Origin: Planctomycetota bacterium
GTDB taxonomy: Bacteria > Planctomycetota > SBBH01 > JACQRN01
Direction: 5' to 3'
DNA: 5,583 bases
NCBI GenBank assembly: GCA_016206515.1
Contig: JACQRN010000186.1
Coordinates: forward strand, 1 to 5,583
Shown: positions 5,090 to 5,583 of the stretch, piece by piece
How the letters are laid out: the number at the start of each line of letters is the position of its first letter
Position numbering within the stretch: the stretch's first letter is position 1
Notes under the pieces: model-generated
Database searches by the model: none
What the model was told of the DNA's origin: nothing
The model's input: the letters and a program-made list of their open reading frames with translations, nothing else
Position numbers and translations under genes: made by a program

Positions 5090-5583
5090 AGCCCTTGCGC
5101 ACGACGATCTCCGGCCGCGAGGTGAAGCCCGTCTACGGCCCCGAGGACCTGCCGAAGGAGATCGCCGAGGGGCTTGGGGCTCCGGGCGGGTTCCCGTACA
5201 CGCGCGGGATCCATGCCGGGATGTACCGGACCCAGACCTGGACCATGCGCCAGTTCGCCGGGTTCGGGACCGCGCGCCAGACGAACGAGCGGTTCAAGTA
5301 CCTCCTGTCGCACGGCCAGACGGGGCTCTCGACCGCCTTCGACTTTCCGACGCTCCTCGGGTACGACTCCGACCACCCCCGCGCGCGCGGCGAGGTCGGA
5401 CGGTGCGGGGTGGCGATCGACTCGCTCGCCGACATGGAGGAGCTGTTCCGCGGGATCCCCCTCGAGAAGGTCTCCACCTCGATGACGATCAACGCCCCCG
5501 CGGCGATCCTGATGCTCCTCTACGAGCTGGTCGGAGAGGAGCAGGGGGTGCCATCCGAGAAGCTGCGCGGCACCGTCCAGAAC
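5080..5583 (+). CDS. Adenosylcobalamin-dependent acyl-CoA mutase large subunit, N-terminal part (methylmalonyl- or isobutyryl-CoA mutase)
   Basis: 168 codons run open to the right edge; there is no stop in frame. The protein belongs to the methylmalonyl-CoA mutase superfamily, which moves a thioester-bearing carbon by a radical mechanism within a TIM barrel. Recognisable stretches are F-P-Y-T-R-G (38-43), M-Y-R-T-Q-T-W-T-M-R-Q-F-A-G-F-G (48-63), G-Q-T-G-L-S-T-A-F-D (about 82-91), G-Y-D-S-D-H-P, G-E-V-G, G-V-A-I-D, S-T-S-M-T-I-N-A-P-A and G-T-V-Q-N at the edge. The short N-terminus and sequence flavour resemble the archaeal/bacterial large subunits that use a separate B12-binding subunit, but the C-terminus is not visible. 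Aligned to Propionibacterium methylmalonyl-CoA mutase, Tyr89 is replaced by Phe59, the state found in isobutyryl-CoA mutase; Arg82 aligns with Gln52 and Tyr75 with His45. Superfamily membership is certain, substrate is not. It overlaps meaB by 10 nt. Confidence 0.93.
   Translation, partial: MAIEPLRTTISGREVKPVYGPEDLPKEIAEGLGAPGGFPYTRGIHAGMYRTQTWTMRQFAGFGTARQTNERFKYLLSHGQTGLSTAFDFPTLLGYDSDHPRARGEVGRCGVAIDSLADMEELFRGIPLEKVSTSMTINAPAAILMLLYELVGEEQGVPSEKLRGTVQN

Overview
This is a GC-rich bacterial chromosomal segment carrying central-metabolism and acyl-CoA genes. Codon third positions are almost always G or C in the five metabolic genes. Obg, a bacterial-type isocitrate dehydrogenase, leaderless-looking starts and an adenosylcobalamin-dependent mutase with its GTPase chaperone all fit a GC-rich, non-enteric bacterium. 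The sequence alone does not fix the phylum. Acidobacteriota-like, Eisenbacteria-like or similar lineages are guesses only.

Layout: (1) Positions 1-56, minus strand: the first 18 codons of obg (ribosome-associated GTPase), running off the left edge. (2) 57-159: a divergent intergenic spacer. (3) 160-741, plus strand: a small unrecognised membrane-anchored protein, visibly less GC-rich than everything to its right. (4) 742-974: a convergent intergenic gap almost exactly filled by a long imperfect inverted repeat (747-967, including a 19-bp perfect stem). (5) 975-2060, minus strand: isocitrate dehydrogenase. (6) 2061-2082: a 22-bp divergent gap with overlapping back-to-back -10 hexamers, suggesting that both flanking genes are transcribed as leaderless mRNAs. 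(7) 2083 to the right edge, plus strand: a tightly packed operon of thiolase, 3-hydroxyacyl-CoA dehydrogenase, MeaB-type GTPase and the N-terminal part of an adenosylcobalamin-dependent acyl-CoA mutase. Its genes overlap by 4, 4 and 10 nt.

How the genes work together: thiolase and 3-hydroxybutyryl-CoA dehydrogenase interconvert acetyl-CoA, acetoacetyl-CoA and 3-hydroxybutyryl-CoA. The mutase rearranges the carbon skeleton of a short acyl-CoA, and MeaB loads and protects its B12 cofactor. The isocitrate dehydrogenase read from the same 22-bp promoter node feeds the TCA cycle, which would take up succinyl-CoA if the mutase acts on methylmalonyl-CoA. The mutase has Phe (residue 59) where methylmalonyl-CoA mutases of the Propionibacterium/human type have the substrate-contacting Tyr89. 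Phe is the isobutyryl-CoA mutase state at this position, so its substrate should not be assumed. The second diagnostic residue lies beyond the window.

Nothing here looks like a defence system, CRISPR array, transposon or RNA gene. The most interesting items are the divergent leaderless promoter, the long palindrome, the mutase substrate question and the start of obg at the left edge.
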